Shown here piece by piece: positions 43,995-53,285 of a stretch of 64,000 nucleotides of DNA. The stretch is taken from assembly GCF_010233585.1 (NCBI RefSeq), contig NZ_CP045997.1, positions 5,151,284 to 5,215,283 on the forward strand, given 5' to 3'. Both the position numbers and the translations under genes were made by a program. The DNA comes from Spirosoma endbachense. Its GTDB lineage: Bacteria; Bacteroidota; Bacteroidia; Cytophagales; Spirosomataceae. The notes beneath the pieces were generated by a model. It saw only the letters and a list, made by a program, of their open reading frames with translations. It did no database searches and was not told the origin of the DNA. The first letter of the stretch is position 1. Each line of letters opens with the position of its first letter.

Positions 43995-44282
43995 ATGCCT
44001 GCTCCACTAACTCCCGAGATCGACTCGGTAGCCGATCGGCCGGTACTTGAGCAATCAACCCGACCTAAAATTGTGCGAACTGTTAACGGTATATAGCTGC
44101 TAAGCAAGCTACACATCAAGAGTTCTGGAACTGACTATACGCTCAACTTTTACAACGATACCGCTTTGATGCCTACTTATGGGAGAGGGCAAAAGGAATC
44201 CAAGTATCTGGATATTGTCGAGGAACACGGCCAGCTCGAAAACCTGTATGCGATAGCTGATCAATGCCTGAGACCGAAATAG
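43995..44282 (+). pseudogene. Decayed relative of the Rha-type C-terminal region
   Basis: Three frames together align with the end of the Rha-type protein at 41534-42301: PKIVRTVNGI then a stop (for RIKIQRIVNGY), FDAYLWERAK in another frame, and ESKYLDIVEEHGQLENLYAI in a third (for ESWLDVAERSGHIEKIYAI). At least one stop and two shifts break it. A shorter piece just upstream (about 43845-43918, with DYSIGVAARRFGI) may be an older part. The 840-bp mobile unit begins 18 bases after its stop. Confidence 0.7.
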
Positions 44283-44300
44283 ATTTACCGTTTTTTTGAT

Positions 44301-45140
44301 GGTTGCAACTACCAAAGCGAACTAGATATCAAATAGCTCTCCCTGACGGGGTCCGTTGTAGGCTGTTTTTCTTGAACCAATAAATATTTCTTCCGAATCG
44401 TACTCAATTCGCCACGAGTTCACTGTAGCATCCGCTAACCGATCCTATCGTCGTGTCGGTGATTCTAATGGTGTTAGCTACCTCAATTTTCATAACGATT
44501 CGGATGCCTGTTTCAGAAGAGTTGCCAACAGGCCATAATCCACTTCCTGGCCTTCAATAATCGCTGCGGTTTTTCGGTCAGGGGTTGACATCGACTTGAA
44601 AAACCCCTTAATTTCCTGCAATTCACCGGCATTAAAGATCATAAAAGATACCTTTTCCTTGGCTGCGTGGATGACACAGGCAAAGTGACCATTTTTCAAG
44701 TAATGCGGTTTTCCGTACTGCATCCTCTCTTCAATGATGGGAACGGTTTCGGCAATCATTGTACGAAGCGATTCACAAACGGCAGTTTGCCATTTCGGCA
44801 GCTTTTGAAAGTAGTTGGTGACTTCCTGGTTCATAAGTAGTTGTGTTTAAATACTGACTAGCTCCGACAAATATACGGTCGACTTTCTGCCTCTGACGGG
44901 TGTGAAAATGACAAGTATAGGGTCATTTGCGCCAACAATTTATGAACTTCAAATCGCTGTAAAGAGTAGACATAATGGTTGTTGAAAAACCGCTCCAATG
45001 GAATTCATTTGGATTCAACAGGAGAGTAGCAACCGCTGGAAGAAAAGCAACTGACAGGTATTTCGACTGAAAAAGACCAATTACAGAACTCTATTTGATA
45101 GCTGGCCCCGCCAGGGTGGCCCGCTTTGGTAGTTGCAACC
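44301..45140. mobile_element. 840-bp unit with 19-bp terminal inverted repeats and 6-bp target duplication
   Basis: GGTTGCAACTACCAAAGCG at 44301-44319 recurs as its exact reverse complement at 45122-45140. The hexamer TTTGAT stands directly outside both ends (44295-44300 and 45141-45146). It encloses one DUF1801 gene, no transposase and a broken ORF near the left end. This is the architecture of a non-autonomous transposon or MITE-like unit carrying a passenger gene. The family is not recognised. Confidence 0.75.
44490..44834 (-). CDS. DUF1801 (YdhG-like) protein
   Basis: 114 residues with the DUF1801 pattern: LRTMIAETVPIIEERMQYGKPHYLKNGHFACVIHAAKEKVSFMIF. Family proteins are small cytosolic proteins of unknown function, common in Bacteroidota. 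The gene lies wholly inside the 840-bp TIR unit. Upstream on the minus strand, TATATTTG near 44870 resembles a Bacteroidota -7 element, without a clear -33 match. Confidence 0.85.
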   Translation of the reverse strand: MNQEVTNYFQKLPKWQTAVCESLRTMIAETVPIIEERMQYGKPHYLKNGHFACVIHAAKEKVSFMIFNAGELQEIKGFFKSMSTPDRKTAAIIEGQEVDYGLLATLLKQASESL

Positions 45141-45154
45141 TTTGATGTCGTGCT

Positions 45155-45185
45155 AAAAGTCCGGTTCGATTGAATCGGACTTTTT
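45155..45185. terminator. Terminator hairpin, probably bidirectional
   Basis: AAAGTCCG and TTC pair with GAA and CGGACTTT (one mismatch) across GATT, with T runs on both strands. It lies between the right end of the TIR unit and the ester cyclase stop; removing the TIR unit would place it just behind the decayed Rha-type gene. Confidence 0.65.
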
Positions 45186-45252
45186 AGTTGTTGCTGCGAA
45201 AAGTCTGTACTAATCGTCGTATCGATTTTATAACTGATCCTGGACTAATACA

Positions 45253-45696
45253 TTATTCTGGAATCTGGCAGCCCTTGTTTACTTTCTGCTTTAGTTGGGT
45301 TTCTAATACGTTCCCATCAATGGCAGCCCAATGCTCAATGATTTTGCCATCCGCAATTCGATAAAACCGATACCCTGTTGTACTAACTTGAGCACCGGTC
45401 GCTTCAATACCACGCCATAAACCAATATGGGTCATCATCATTTTAACTTTTAGAATCGTCTTATTGCCTTCGGTAACCTGATCTTCAATGAGCGTCTGAT
45501 GTTCGAAGGATTGGCTGGTGGCTTGAAGCCATTTTAACAAACCTACACGGTCGGCTGGTAAAGCCGTTGGTAATGAGTGGTCAACATAGTCATGATGAAG
45601 ATAATCATCGAGCTTGTCATACTGTTGATGATTCCAAACTTCTTCAATGAAGTTGAGGGCTAACTGTTTAACCTGATTTAGATCCATTGCTTCCAT
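45253..45696 (-). CDS. SnoaL-like ester cyclase family protein
   Basis: 147 residues of the NTF2-like fold: FIEEVWNHQQYDKLDDYLHHDYVDHS at the start and FYRIADGKIIEHWAAID at the end. SnoaL-like proteins include polyketide cyclases but most are uncharacterised. The start may be M1 (45696) or M4 (45687). A Crp/Fnr-type gene precedes it on the same strand. Confidence 0.85.
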   Translation of the reverse strand: MEAMDLNQVKQLALNFIEEVWNHQQYDKLDDYLHHDYVDHSLPTALPADRVGLLKWLQATSQSFEHQTLIEDQVTEGNKTILKVKMMMTHIGLWRGIEATGAQVSTTGYRFYRIADGKIIEHWAAIDGNVLETQLKQKVNKGCQIPE

Positions 45697-45763
45697 CGTT
45701 TAAGGTTAGCAAAGGTAGGTAGGCAGTGAGCTGCGAATGTGTGACAAAAGTCAAAAAAGAGTC

Positions 45764-46318
45764 CTACTTCAAGCGACGAATTCGGCTTAATGTTTCCCGA
45801 CGAATCCCTAAATACGATGCCAGTTGACCTAACGGAAGCCGTTGAATTAGATCGGGTTTCTTTTGACGTAATAAATCATATCGCTCTTTGGCCGAATATA
45901 AGGTGAACCAGGACGCATATTCTTCCTGCTCTTCCAAAAGAGTTTCCAGCAAGTTTCTGCCTAAAGTTTCAATCGGATGAGACTGTTGATAAAGCCCAAC
46001 TAAATCCACTTTGGCCATGCTCAATACGGATGAGGGCTCAAGTGCCTGGATAGTCAATTCGCTTGGCTGCTCGTTACGCAGACTTTTTAAATCGGTTAAA
46101 AACGAATTTTCAAGGCTAAAGGCCACATTTCGTTCGTCACCTGCTTTCAGCTGAAAGCTGCGTAAAAGCCCGGTTTGCAGAAAGAATATGTGTTTACATA
46201 GTTGACCAGGTTGCAGGATTGTTTCACCTTTCATGTACTGATGCTCAGTCAGTATGTGACTGAACATCGACCAGGAATGTTCATCAAGTTGGGTTAATTT
46301 TTTGAGCGTATCAAACAT
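45764..46318 (-). CDS. Crp/Fnr-family transcriptional regulator
   Basis: 184 residues. An N-terminal cyclic-nucleotide-binding-like beta roll (about 20-115, with HQYMKGETILQPGQ and IFFLQTGLLRSF) and a C-terminal HTH ending LGQLASYLGIRRETLSRIRR. The typical cAMP phosphate-binding motif is not clear. ATG 46318 fits the family start. It may control the adjacent ester cyclase gene 67 bases downstream. Confidence 0.88.
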   Translation of the reverse strand: MFDTLKKLTQLDEHSWSMFSHILTEHQYMKGETILQPGQLCKHIFFLQTGLLRSFQLKAGDERNVAFSLENSFLTDLKSLRNEQPSELTIQALEPSSVLSMAKVDLVGLYQQSHPIETLGRNLLETLLEEQEEYASWFTLYSAKERYDLLRQKKPDLIQRLPLGQLASYLGIRRETLSRIRRLK

Positions 46319-47348
46319 GACAACCTTATTATATAGTCGCAATAGGTAAAGAAGCGCTGAAGCGGTATTCTATAATGCAAGGCAGGTTAACGCAGGTACA
46401 ACTGTACTACCCAAAGCCAGGCATATATGAAACAGCGCTGGTAATAAAAAAGCCTTCAGGATCGGAGAAATAACCAACGTATGCCGACTAAGTTCGGTGC
46501 TGGCTAAGTGAACTTCCGACAGGTATATACTTTTTGATAAGTACTTATTATAGCGTCAATACCCGGTGCTGGGTATGGGCCTTTTTGGGTCTAAATAACC
46601 TAGAAAGGGTGGTTAGAAGCGAACGCCCGGTTTCGATGAGATCGGGCGTTTTTCTATGCGTTCGCATATCAAGCAGTTGTAATTGTACATTAAAACAAGT
46701 TTTTGTTGCAATAAATACTTAGAGAATATACTCAAGTAACAAAAAATATAAACTTATTGTAAATCCAAGTAGCTCATATCTACGTATATACTCCAATTCA
46801 TGGGCTAATTCTATAGCTACTGAATACAATAGGTTATCCTTTGCCTTACCACCTTTCCTCCCAAATCATACGAATGGTCTACCTTTCTCTTTCCTCCCAG
46901 ATAACTTCAGTTCGACTCGCAAATCTGACTACAACTCATTTAGTCAGTCGATCGACCAGCCTACAAGTCTCCATAAAGCTGGCCAATTCACCACAGACAG
47001 GTAACTACTCCTCATCAGTGGGTAGTGCTTAAGCCTGAACGCGCTGGCTTCAGCAAAATCACAAGCCAGTCAGCCCCATGCCCATGTAGCACCGGCAACC
47101 CGCCTGGCGGTTCCGACAATGATCCCCAGAGTTGTCTTCTCCGGCTCAATCGGTAGCTGGATCCTGCCAACTTATTGGCGGAATACCATCAGCTGGTGAG
47201 GCATGCTTCGGGCGAAGTGGCCACAAACCTCTCTGTAAGCCCTTTTGTCCTGTCTTTAAGGTCTTTTTCCGGTCAATCAGATAAAGACCCGGTAAACTAA
47301 TCCTGTGCCTTCTCATTGAAAACGTCTTTAACTAAACCTCCGTTAACC
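46319..47348. other. Gene-free stretch with an isolated terminator
   Basis: About 1 kb without a supported gene. A hairpin at 46622-46650 (AACGCCCG/CGGGCGTT followed by TTTTT) matches the one at 51015 almost exactly over about 30 bases, yet no plus-strand gene precedes it. A small RNA ending there, starting near 46530, is conceivable. Around 47090-47300 short frames look like degraded coding sequence. Confidence 0.4.
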
Positions 47349-48152
47349 ATGAAAAACAATGTATTGCTTTGTCTTTTTGGCCTGCTCCTGTTTGCCCAAC
47401 ACTCCAGAGCTCAGGTCGGTATTGGTACCAATAGCCCCGATGGCAGCGCTCAACTGGAAGTCCAGTCCAGTACCAAAGGGTTGCTGATTCCACGAGTCAA
47501 CAGCACAGGCGATGTGGCTAATCCGGCAGAGGGGTTGCTGGTGTACCAAACCGGGGGAACAGCCGGGTTTTATTTCCGGAAAAGCGGTCAATGGGTTCGC
47601 CTGGCAACGACAGCTGATGTCTCGGGAGGCTCCTCCGCGGGAAGCATAATTCCCTTTTCCTCGGGTCTACCCGTTACGATGACGACCATTCTGGGTGGCC
47701 TGGCGGGTACAGGTGCCTTATTGGGCTTTGGCAATTCTGCATCGGGTATCACTACGGGAGGATCCATCGATCTCACTGGTAATGCAGGGGTCTTACTTAA
47801 TTTCGCATTCTCCGTTCCCCGTGCCGGCACGATCACTTCCCTGTCCGGCTTTTTTAGTACAACTCAGGCACTATCGCTAATCGGCACGACGGTTACCGTC
47901 AATGCCCAGTTATATAAAGCCAGTGAATCGAGTAATACCTTTACCCCCGTGGGGGGGGCAACCGTTAGTTTAGCGCCTGGCCTAACGGGTATTATAGGGT
48001 TGGGCACCACCAGCTCTGGCGTAACATCAGGCCTGGCTATTCCCGTTACGGCAGGGACCCGGTTGTTGCTCGTCTTTAACTCGACATCTGCCGGGCTAAC
48101 GTTAATCAATACGGTCAGCGGCTACGCCAGTGCAGGCGTCACCATTGAATAA
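47349..48152 (+). CDS. Secreted BclB-like surface protein
   Basis: 267 residues from ATG 47349. The signal peptide ends ...QHSRAQ. A Bacteroidota-type [21 protein letters not shown] repeat-like start (residues about 24-45) is followed by a C-terminal domain (from about 100): [44 protein letters not shown] and [11 protein letters not shown]. That matches the C-terminal domain of exosporium protein BclB from Bacillus. No collagen-like Gly-X-Y repeat lies between. Likely a cell-surface protein; the T9SS adhesin gene follows. Confidence 0.8.
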   Translation: MKNNVLLCLFGLLLFAQHSRAQVGIGTNSPDGSAQLEVQSSTKGLLIPRVNSTGDVANPAEGLLVYQTGGTAGFYFRKSGQWVRLATTADVSGGSSAGSIIPFSSGLPVTMTTILGGLAGTGALLGFGNSASGITTGGSIDLTGNAGVLLNFAFSVPRAGTITSLSGFFSTTQALSLIGTTVTVNAQLYKASESSNTFTPVGGATVSLAPGLTGIIGLGTTSSGVTSGLAIPVTAGTRLLLVFNSTSAGLTLINTVSGYASAGVTIE

Positions 48153-48272
48153 CCTTGGTTTTAGGTGTGGCATTTGAGGGAGGGATCCTGCCCTGAGGGT
48201 TCGGTGCTAATCGCCGGACGCCTGCGGCTGATCCTTTCTGGAAAACTTCACGGTCTATTCGACAATTCATCT

Positions 48273-50990
48273 ATGAAACAAGGTCTATTCCTAACCATCT
48301 TGCTTACTATGCTTTCCCTACGCGGAATGGCTCAGTTTGTCAATCAGGGGACGCTTTTTGTTACTACAGGCACGTCGCTCGTCACGAGTGAAGCCTTTAC
48401 CAACACCGGCTCAGTGACTAATAATGGCCGCATGAGCTTTCGGGCGAATGTGACCAACAACGGTAGCTTCAACGCGGCTCAGGGCGAAGGTCTGCTGGCA
48501 GGAACAGCCAGCCAGACCATTGCCGGGTCAACCAGTCTGACCTTTGGTAAGCTCACGCTGCAAAACACCGCAGCCGGTCAGTCGATGGTGCTGGCCGTAC
48601 CGGTTACGGCCAGCCAATCGCTGAGCCTTGTAGATGGTATTCTGAAAACGGATGCTACCAACCTGCTCACCCTAAACGACAATGCCCAGGCCGTTGGAGC
48701 CAGTAATGCCTCGCACGTAGTAGGACCCATAGCCAAAATTGGTGATGAGGCTTTCACCTTTCCACTGGGCAATGGCACTACCTATCGACCAGCCTCCATT
48801 TCTCCACAAGGAACCCCAACGGATGCTTTTACGGCCCAGTATGTAGAGACGTCGCCCTCCCAGTCTACCAGTCTGGCTGCCTGCCTGGCGGTGATCTCCG
48901 ATAAAGAGTATTGGCAGATTGACCATACCAGTGGCAGTGGATCCGCTCAGGTTGGACTTGCTTATCAAAATGTAGCGACCAGTCCGTCGATCACCTCGTC
49001 TCCTAATTTACGGGTGGTCCGTTTCAACGGGAGTGTGTGGGATCCGATTTCCTGCTCGGCTAATGGTGGTTTGGCCGCTGGACTGGTCTCCACGGACGGA
49101 GCTACGGCTATGTTTGGCCAATTCACCCTAGGAACTCAAACTCCGGTACCGACGATTTCGGGTTTGACGGCTAATCCCATAACGGTTTGTACGGGCAGCC
49201 CCCTTACTTTCACAGCAACGCTGGGTAATGTAACAGGAACTTATACCTTCACGCTGACCAATGGCAGCAGTACAACGATGGGGAATGCATCAGGAACTGC
49301 TTTCAGCCAGACAGTGACAGCCACAGAGTCGAGCAGTCAAAGTTTCACCCTGACCGTGAGTGTAGCTGGCCAATCCGCCAATAGCACCGCCAGTGTGACC
49401 ATTAACGCGCTACCTATTGCCAGTTTGGCCAATAATGGTCCGCTAACCTGCGCTCTGACAAGCGTGACCTTAACCGCCGGAAGTGGGGGTAGCACCTACC
49501 TGTTTAGTGCTGGAGTCAGCCAACCCAATGGGCCTTCTTCCTCTACGGCTAGCGTCAGTCAATCGGGTGTTTACTCGGTGACCGTGCTGTCGGGCAGTGG
49601 CTGCTCGTCGGTGGCCAGCACGACGGTGACCAGTAACACAGCCCTGTCAGCGCCAACCCTGCAAGCTTCAGCTTCCTCGACGTCTAACCAGCCCATCTCC
49701 GTGACCGCTACGGGTTGTGCGGGAACAGTCAACTGGCTCCCCCAGGGCGGAACAGGCCAGGCCAATGGTAACATCTACACGTTCACTCAGCCGGGCAACT
49801 ATACGCTCACGGCTACCTGTTCGGTGGGTAACTGCACCAGTCCGCAAGCCGCTCCGGTCAGTTTGCAGATCCTACCCGGTGGTTTTGCCATTCAGGCCGT
49901 CAAGATGGTCAATTGCACGCTCATCGATGAAGCCAAAGGGGGCTATCAGGTCCAGTTCACGCCCCAGTACAGCGGGTCTAATGGCAATCAAATCACCTTC
50001 GCGGTGGTCAATGAAAAGGCGGCTACGACAGAGGCTCCACCCTACTCCTTAAAGCTCTATACGGATAACCCGGTGATCACCCTGGTCGCTAATCAGGCGG
50101 GCAGTACCGAAGCGCGCTATGCCTACAACTGGTTTGCCTCCTGTCAGAGTGGCACTGACCCCAACCAGCAGCCCACCACAAGTGGTATTCCCAACCAGAC
50201 CATTCTGGTGAATCAGGCTTATCAGCTCAATCTGAACAACTACTTCTCGGATCCTGATGGGCAAGCCTTAACCTATTCGGCGACAGGTTTACCCGGTGGA
50301 CTCTCGGTCAGTGGTAGCTTGATCAGCGGCACACCTTCGACGACTGGCGTAAGCTCGGTACAGGTAACGGCTCTGGATCCAGGTGGCTTACAGGTGAGCA
50401 GTAGCTTCCAGTTGACGGTAAATCCCATGCCTTCGACGCCCGCGGGCTTTACGATCGTAGGGGTATCGACGGTGAGCTGTGAGGTGTTAAGTACAGGGCT
50501 TCGTCGGGTGACCTTTACACCCCAGTATGGCGGAGTAGACAGCTCACCGATTAGTTTCTCGGTGGTCAATGAGATGCCGGCTACGACCAATCCGGGACCG
50601 TACAGTCTCAATCTGTACACGGATAACCCGAGTATTACCCTGAGTGCCAAACAGGGCGCTACAACCGCTACTTTCCTCTACAACTGGTTATCGATCTGCA
50701 CGGCTCCCACCCGAGTGGGTGTGGCAGAAACGGGACCAGGATTACAGGTCAACGTTTTGGGCAATCCGGTGGAAGGTAGAACCGTCGATGTCGAGATTCG
50801 GGGGGTAGCAGGCCAGGCTGTGCAGTTGAATCTGGTGGATATGCAGGGTAAGCTCCTGCATCAGCAGCGGCTTGACGAAGCGGGTTCTGTAGAACGGGTG
50901 AGTGTGCCTATTGGTACAGGTAAGGGATTATTACTCTTGCAGGTCAATACTACTCAGGAACACCGGCAAGTGAAACTGTTGAAACCCTAG
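48273..50990 (+). CDS. Type IX secretion substrate, large repeat-rich surface adhesin
   Basis: 905 residues from ATG 48273. Signal peptide ends ...LRGMAQ. A Thr/Ser/Asn-rich passenger contains Ig-like segments (SVTLTAGSGGSTYLFS, NQTILVNQAYQLNLNNYFSDPDG) and two copies of a ~90-residue domain: QVQFTPQYSG ... YSLKLYTDNPVITL and RVTFTPQYGG ... YSLNLYTDNPSITL. The last ~80 residues (VLGNPVEGRTVDVEI, VDMQGKLL, LLLLQVNT, KLLKP) are a T9SS sorting domain. Exported through the outer membrane; probably an adhesin. A start at 48165 is also open but would bury the signal peptide. Confidence 0.87.
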   Translation: MKQGLFLTILLTMLSLRGMAQFVNQGTLFVTTGTSLVTSEAFTNTGSVTNNGRMSFRANVTNNGSFNAAQGEGLLAGTASQTIAGSTSLTFGKLTLQNTAAGQSMVLAVPVTASQSLSLVDGILKTDATNLLTLNDNAQAVGASNASHVVGPIAKIGDEAFTFPLGNGTTYRPASISPQGTPTDAFTAQYVETSPSQSTSLAACLAVISDKEYWQIDHTSGSGSAQVGLAYQNVATSPSITSSPNLRVVRFNGSVWDPISCSANGGLAAGLVSTDGATAMFGQFTLGTQTPVPTISGLTANPITVCTGSPLTFTATLGNVTGTYTFTLTNGSSTTMGNASGTAFSQTVTATESSSQSFTLTVSVAGQSANSTASVTINALPIASLANNGPLTCALTSVTLTAGSGGSTYLFSAGVSQPNGPSSSTASVSQSGVYSVTVLSGSGCSSVASTTVTSNTALSAPTLQASASSTSNQPISVTATGCAGTVNWLPQGGTGQANGNIYTFTQPGNYTLTATCSVGNCTSPQAAPVSLQILPGGFAIQAVKMVNCTLIDEAKGGYQVQFTPQYSGSNGNQITFAVVNEKAATTEAPPYSLKLYTDNPVITLVANQAGSTEARYAYNWFASCQSGTDPNQQPTTSGIPNQTILVNQAYQLNLNNYFSDPDGQALTYSATGLPGGLSVSGSLISGTPSTTGVSSVQVTALDPGGLQVSSSFQLTVNPMPSTPAGFTIVGVSTVSCEVLSTGLRRVTFTPQYGGVDSSPISFSVVNEMPATTNPGPYSLNLYTDNPSITLSAKQGATTATFLYNWLSICTAPTRVGVAETGPGLQVNVLGNPVEGRTVDVEIRGVAGQAVQLNLVDMQGKLLHQQRLDEAGSVERVSVPIGTGKGLLLLQVNTTQEHRQVKLLKP

Positions 50991-51522
50991 TTTGTCCTTT
51001 AGCTGATGGAATACAACGCCCGGTTTCAATGAGATCGGGCGTTTTCTATTGGTATCGACTTGACCAGACCCCATTCGATCAAATCACTTTGTCGAACAAA
51101 TTAGCCTACTTCACCTGGTCGGGTAGTAAAAGTAGAGATTTCGCTGCCTCGGACCACCGCCGGGTCACCCGCCAATTCCGTTGTCAGTTGACCGCGTCCC
51201 GGCCGCTAGCCGCTCGTGGGGAACCGCACGGTGGCCACCTCCATATCAGATGGTACGGCAACTAACGTCAACTCTGAAGAAGCGGATGAGATATAATTAG
51301 CACTTAGCAACATTTATAATTTTTTTAAACGAACCTGTTACGTCAACCGGTTTAACAACAATAAAGGAGCATCGTGGTCAGGCAAATACAACGACTAAAC
51401 AGCTATTCGCTAAGGGATAACGTATTTTTGTGTTCGGCTGAATAATAACTTTATTGCGAGGATTTATCGAACTCTAGTGCACTAGAATTAAGGTTGAACA
51501 ATTACCATTTATTCATATCCAC
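50991..51522. other. Gene-free stretch after the adhesin
   Basis: 530 bases. It holds a terminator at 51015-51043 and no supported gene. The final 200 bases are AT-rich and should contain the promoter of the next gene. Confidence 0.45.
51015..51043 (+). terminator. Terminator after the adhesin gene
   Basis: AACGCCCG and CGGGCGTT arms with a 13-base loop and a TTTT tract. Nearly identical to 46622-46650 over about 30 bases. Confidence 0.75.
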
Positions 51523-52953
51523 ATGTTAAAAAATTTACTTGCTTACCTGTCAATCATGAGCTTATTTCTAGTGCTGGCCTGCGGCAAAGACAATAGCTCA
51601 ACGCCTACACCATCAACGCCCACAACGCCGACGGCAAATCCCCCAACAATCACGGGCGTAACACCGATGACTGGCTCGGTTGGCACGAAAGTCGTCATTA
51701 CGGGAACAGCCTTTAGTGCTACAACGGCCAATAACAATATAAAATTTGGCAGTACGGAGGCAACTGTGGATAGTGCTACTACAACACGGCTAGTCACGAA
51801 AGTGCCACAGGGTGCCCAGTCCGGAAAAATAAGTGTGACAGTGAGTGGAACAACGGTAAGTAGTACTAGCGATTTCGTCATTATGACTACACCTACCGTC
51901 ACAACCCCTACGTTTGGTACTGCTATCAACAATCAAACCACATCGGGCATAACCAGTTCTACCGCACGGGCAGTATCGGTACTGAATCAGCTTGGAGACC
52001 AGGCCATCAGCCAGCATGGTCATGTTTGGAGCAAAGGCACGCAAACTCCCACATTGGCAAGTAACACTGGCAAAACAGAATTAGGGTCTTTAGCCTCTTC
52101 AGTAGCTGTGCCCTACAGTGTTTCCAGTGCTCTAACCGGACTCGATGCCGCGACTAACTATACCATCCGTGCTTATCTGACAACAGCATCAGGCACAACC
52201 TATGGCCCTACCTTTACCTTCACCACGCTGACGGCAACGACCACCACCGCAACAACCTGTATTTTAAGTAGTATAACACAACGAGTTACGTATACTGGTG
52301 ATAGTTATACGGCGACCATCAGTTATGATGCTCAGGGACGAGTATCCAAAATTACCTATAGCAGTGGCACAGTGCTAACATTTTCGTATGCCACTAGCGG
52401 AGAATTAGTGTCGGTGGAAGAGAAATTGGGGAGTTCACTTAATAAGTATGTCTTTACCTATTCTGGGGGTAAGCTAACGGAGTATAGTTACAATAATGCT
52501 GTCTACAAAGTGTCACTAAATGCATCTGGCCAGATAGTCACTATTCAGCCTACTTCTGGCGATATAGCCGAGTCTAAACTTAGCTATGATAGTCAGGGAA
52601 ATCTCACCTCTCTTGTAGAAACACTGAAAGCTGGGGGAGAGACTCGTACAGACCTAACCTATGATGATAAAAAGCTGGCATTTGCGAGTGTTGCACTATC
52701 TGAAGCGCATAAGATTGTATTGACTAGTAATTTTTTCAATGTAACTGCCATCGGCTCTAATCTGGGACTTTTTGGCAAAAACAACCCGCTAACTACTAAA
52801 ATCTCCCCGAAAAATTCCGCCGGTGTTGTTGGTACAATAACGACAAGAACAGATACATACATATATAAAGATGGGTTTCCAACTTCATCTGTTATGTCGT
52901 TAAACGGCAATCAAGTGGGTAGTACTTCATTTACTACCAGTAATTGTAAATAA
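51523..52953 (+). CDS. IPT/TIG-domain lipoprotein
   Basis: 476 residues. Lipobox VLACG (C20) after the signal peptide, then a Thr/Pro linker and an IPT/TIG domain (about 42-120: PTITGVTPMTGSVGTKVVITG). A fibronectin-like middle (about 125-235, HGHVWSKG, TNYTIRAYLTTASGTTYGP) and a C-terminal repeat of YD-x-x-GR-like strands (ISYDAQGRVSKITYSSG, LSYDSQGNLTSL) complete it. This is the layout of Bacteroidota SusE/SusF-like or cell-surface lipoproteins; substrate unknown. Confidence 0.82.
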   Translation: MLKNLLAYLSIMSLFLVLACGKDNSSTPTPSTPTTPTANPPTITGVTPMTGSVGTKVVITGTAFSATTANNNIKFGSTEATVDSATTTRLVTKVPQGAQSGKISVTVSGTTVSSTSDFVIMTTPTVTTPTFGTAINNQTTSGITSSTARAVSVLNQLGDQAISQHGHVWSKGTQTPTLASNTGKTELGSLASSVAVPYSVSSALTGLDAATNYTIRAYLTTASGTTYGPTFTFTTLTATTTTATTCILSSITQRVTYTGDSYTATISYDAQGRVSKITYSSGTVLTFSYATSGELVSVEEKLGSSLNKYVFTYSGGKLTEYSYNNAVYKVSLNASGQIVTIQPTSGDIAESKLSYDSQGNLTSLVETLKAGGETRTDLTYDDKKLAFASVALSEAHKIVLTSNFFNVTAIGSNLGLFGKNNPLTTKISPKNSAGVVGTITTRTDTYIYKDGFPTSSVMSLNGNQVGSTSFTTSNCK

Positions 52954-53000
52954 GTATCTAGCTGCCTGCTCTGAAATGAAGTTGTAAAAGTTAAGGTATA

Positions 53001-53026
53001 TGCCCGGTTCAGCAGGGAACCGGGCA
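53001..53026. terminator. Terminator after the IPT lipoprotein
   Basis: TGCCCGGTTC (53001-53010) and its exact complement (53017-53026) with a 6-base loop, then TTCCTTATTT. Confidence 0.75.
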
Positions 53027-53093
53027 TTCCTTATTTAGTCAGGCTACAGTTCAGAGCTATTGAATTTAGAGACTTTCACATACTAATGGGCTT

Positions 53094-53285
53094 GTGTATT
53101 TTGAGCTTACATCTCTAGGATACATCCAGAAGCAGCCGATTGAAGTTCTGAAACGGCTCAATGAACAACTGAACCTAGTTGAGACGGACACCGCAGCCCA
53201 CCGCAAACACCTGATACAAAAGCTAGGGGTAAAGCGTGTAGTCAGTAGGATCAAGTTCGCGATGAAACACGGACGGCTGTCTTAA
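53094..53285 (+). pseudogene. Remnant of a LuxR-type response regulator
   Basis: 63 open codons whose second half matches the end of NarL/LuxR regulators: EVLKRL, HRKHLIQKLGVKRVVSRIKFAMKHG. The receiver domain is absent, and part of the HTH (between EVLKRL and the HRKH helix) is deleted or degraded. It converges on the histidine kinase gene and overlaps its end by 35 bases. It may be the lost partner of that kinase. Confidence 0.55.

Noticed and set aside
46841..47032. 63-codon plus-strand frame rich in Ser/Thr/Leu
   Set aside because: No start context, family or conserved pattern; low-complexity composition.
48672..48968. 98-codon minus-strand frame inside the adhesin
   Set aside because: Antisense to a clear coding region; no family or start context.
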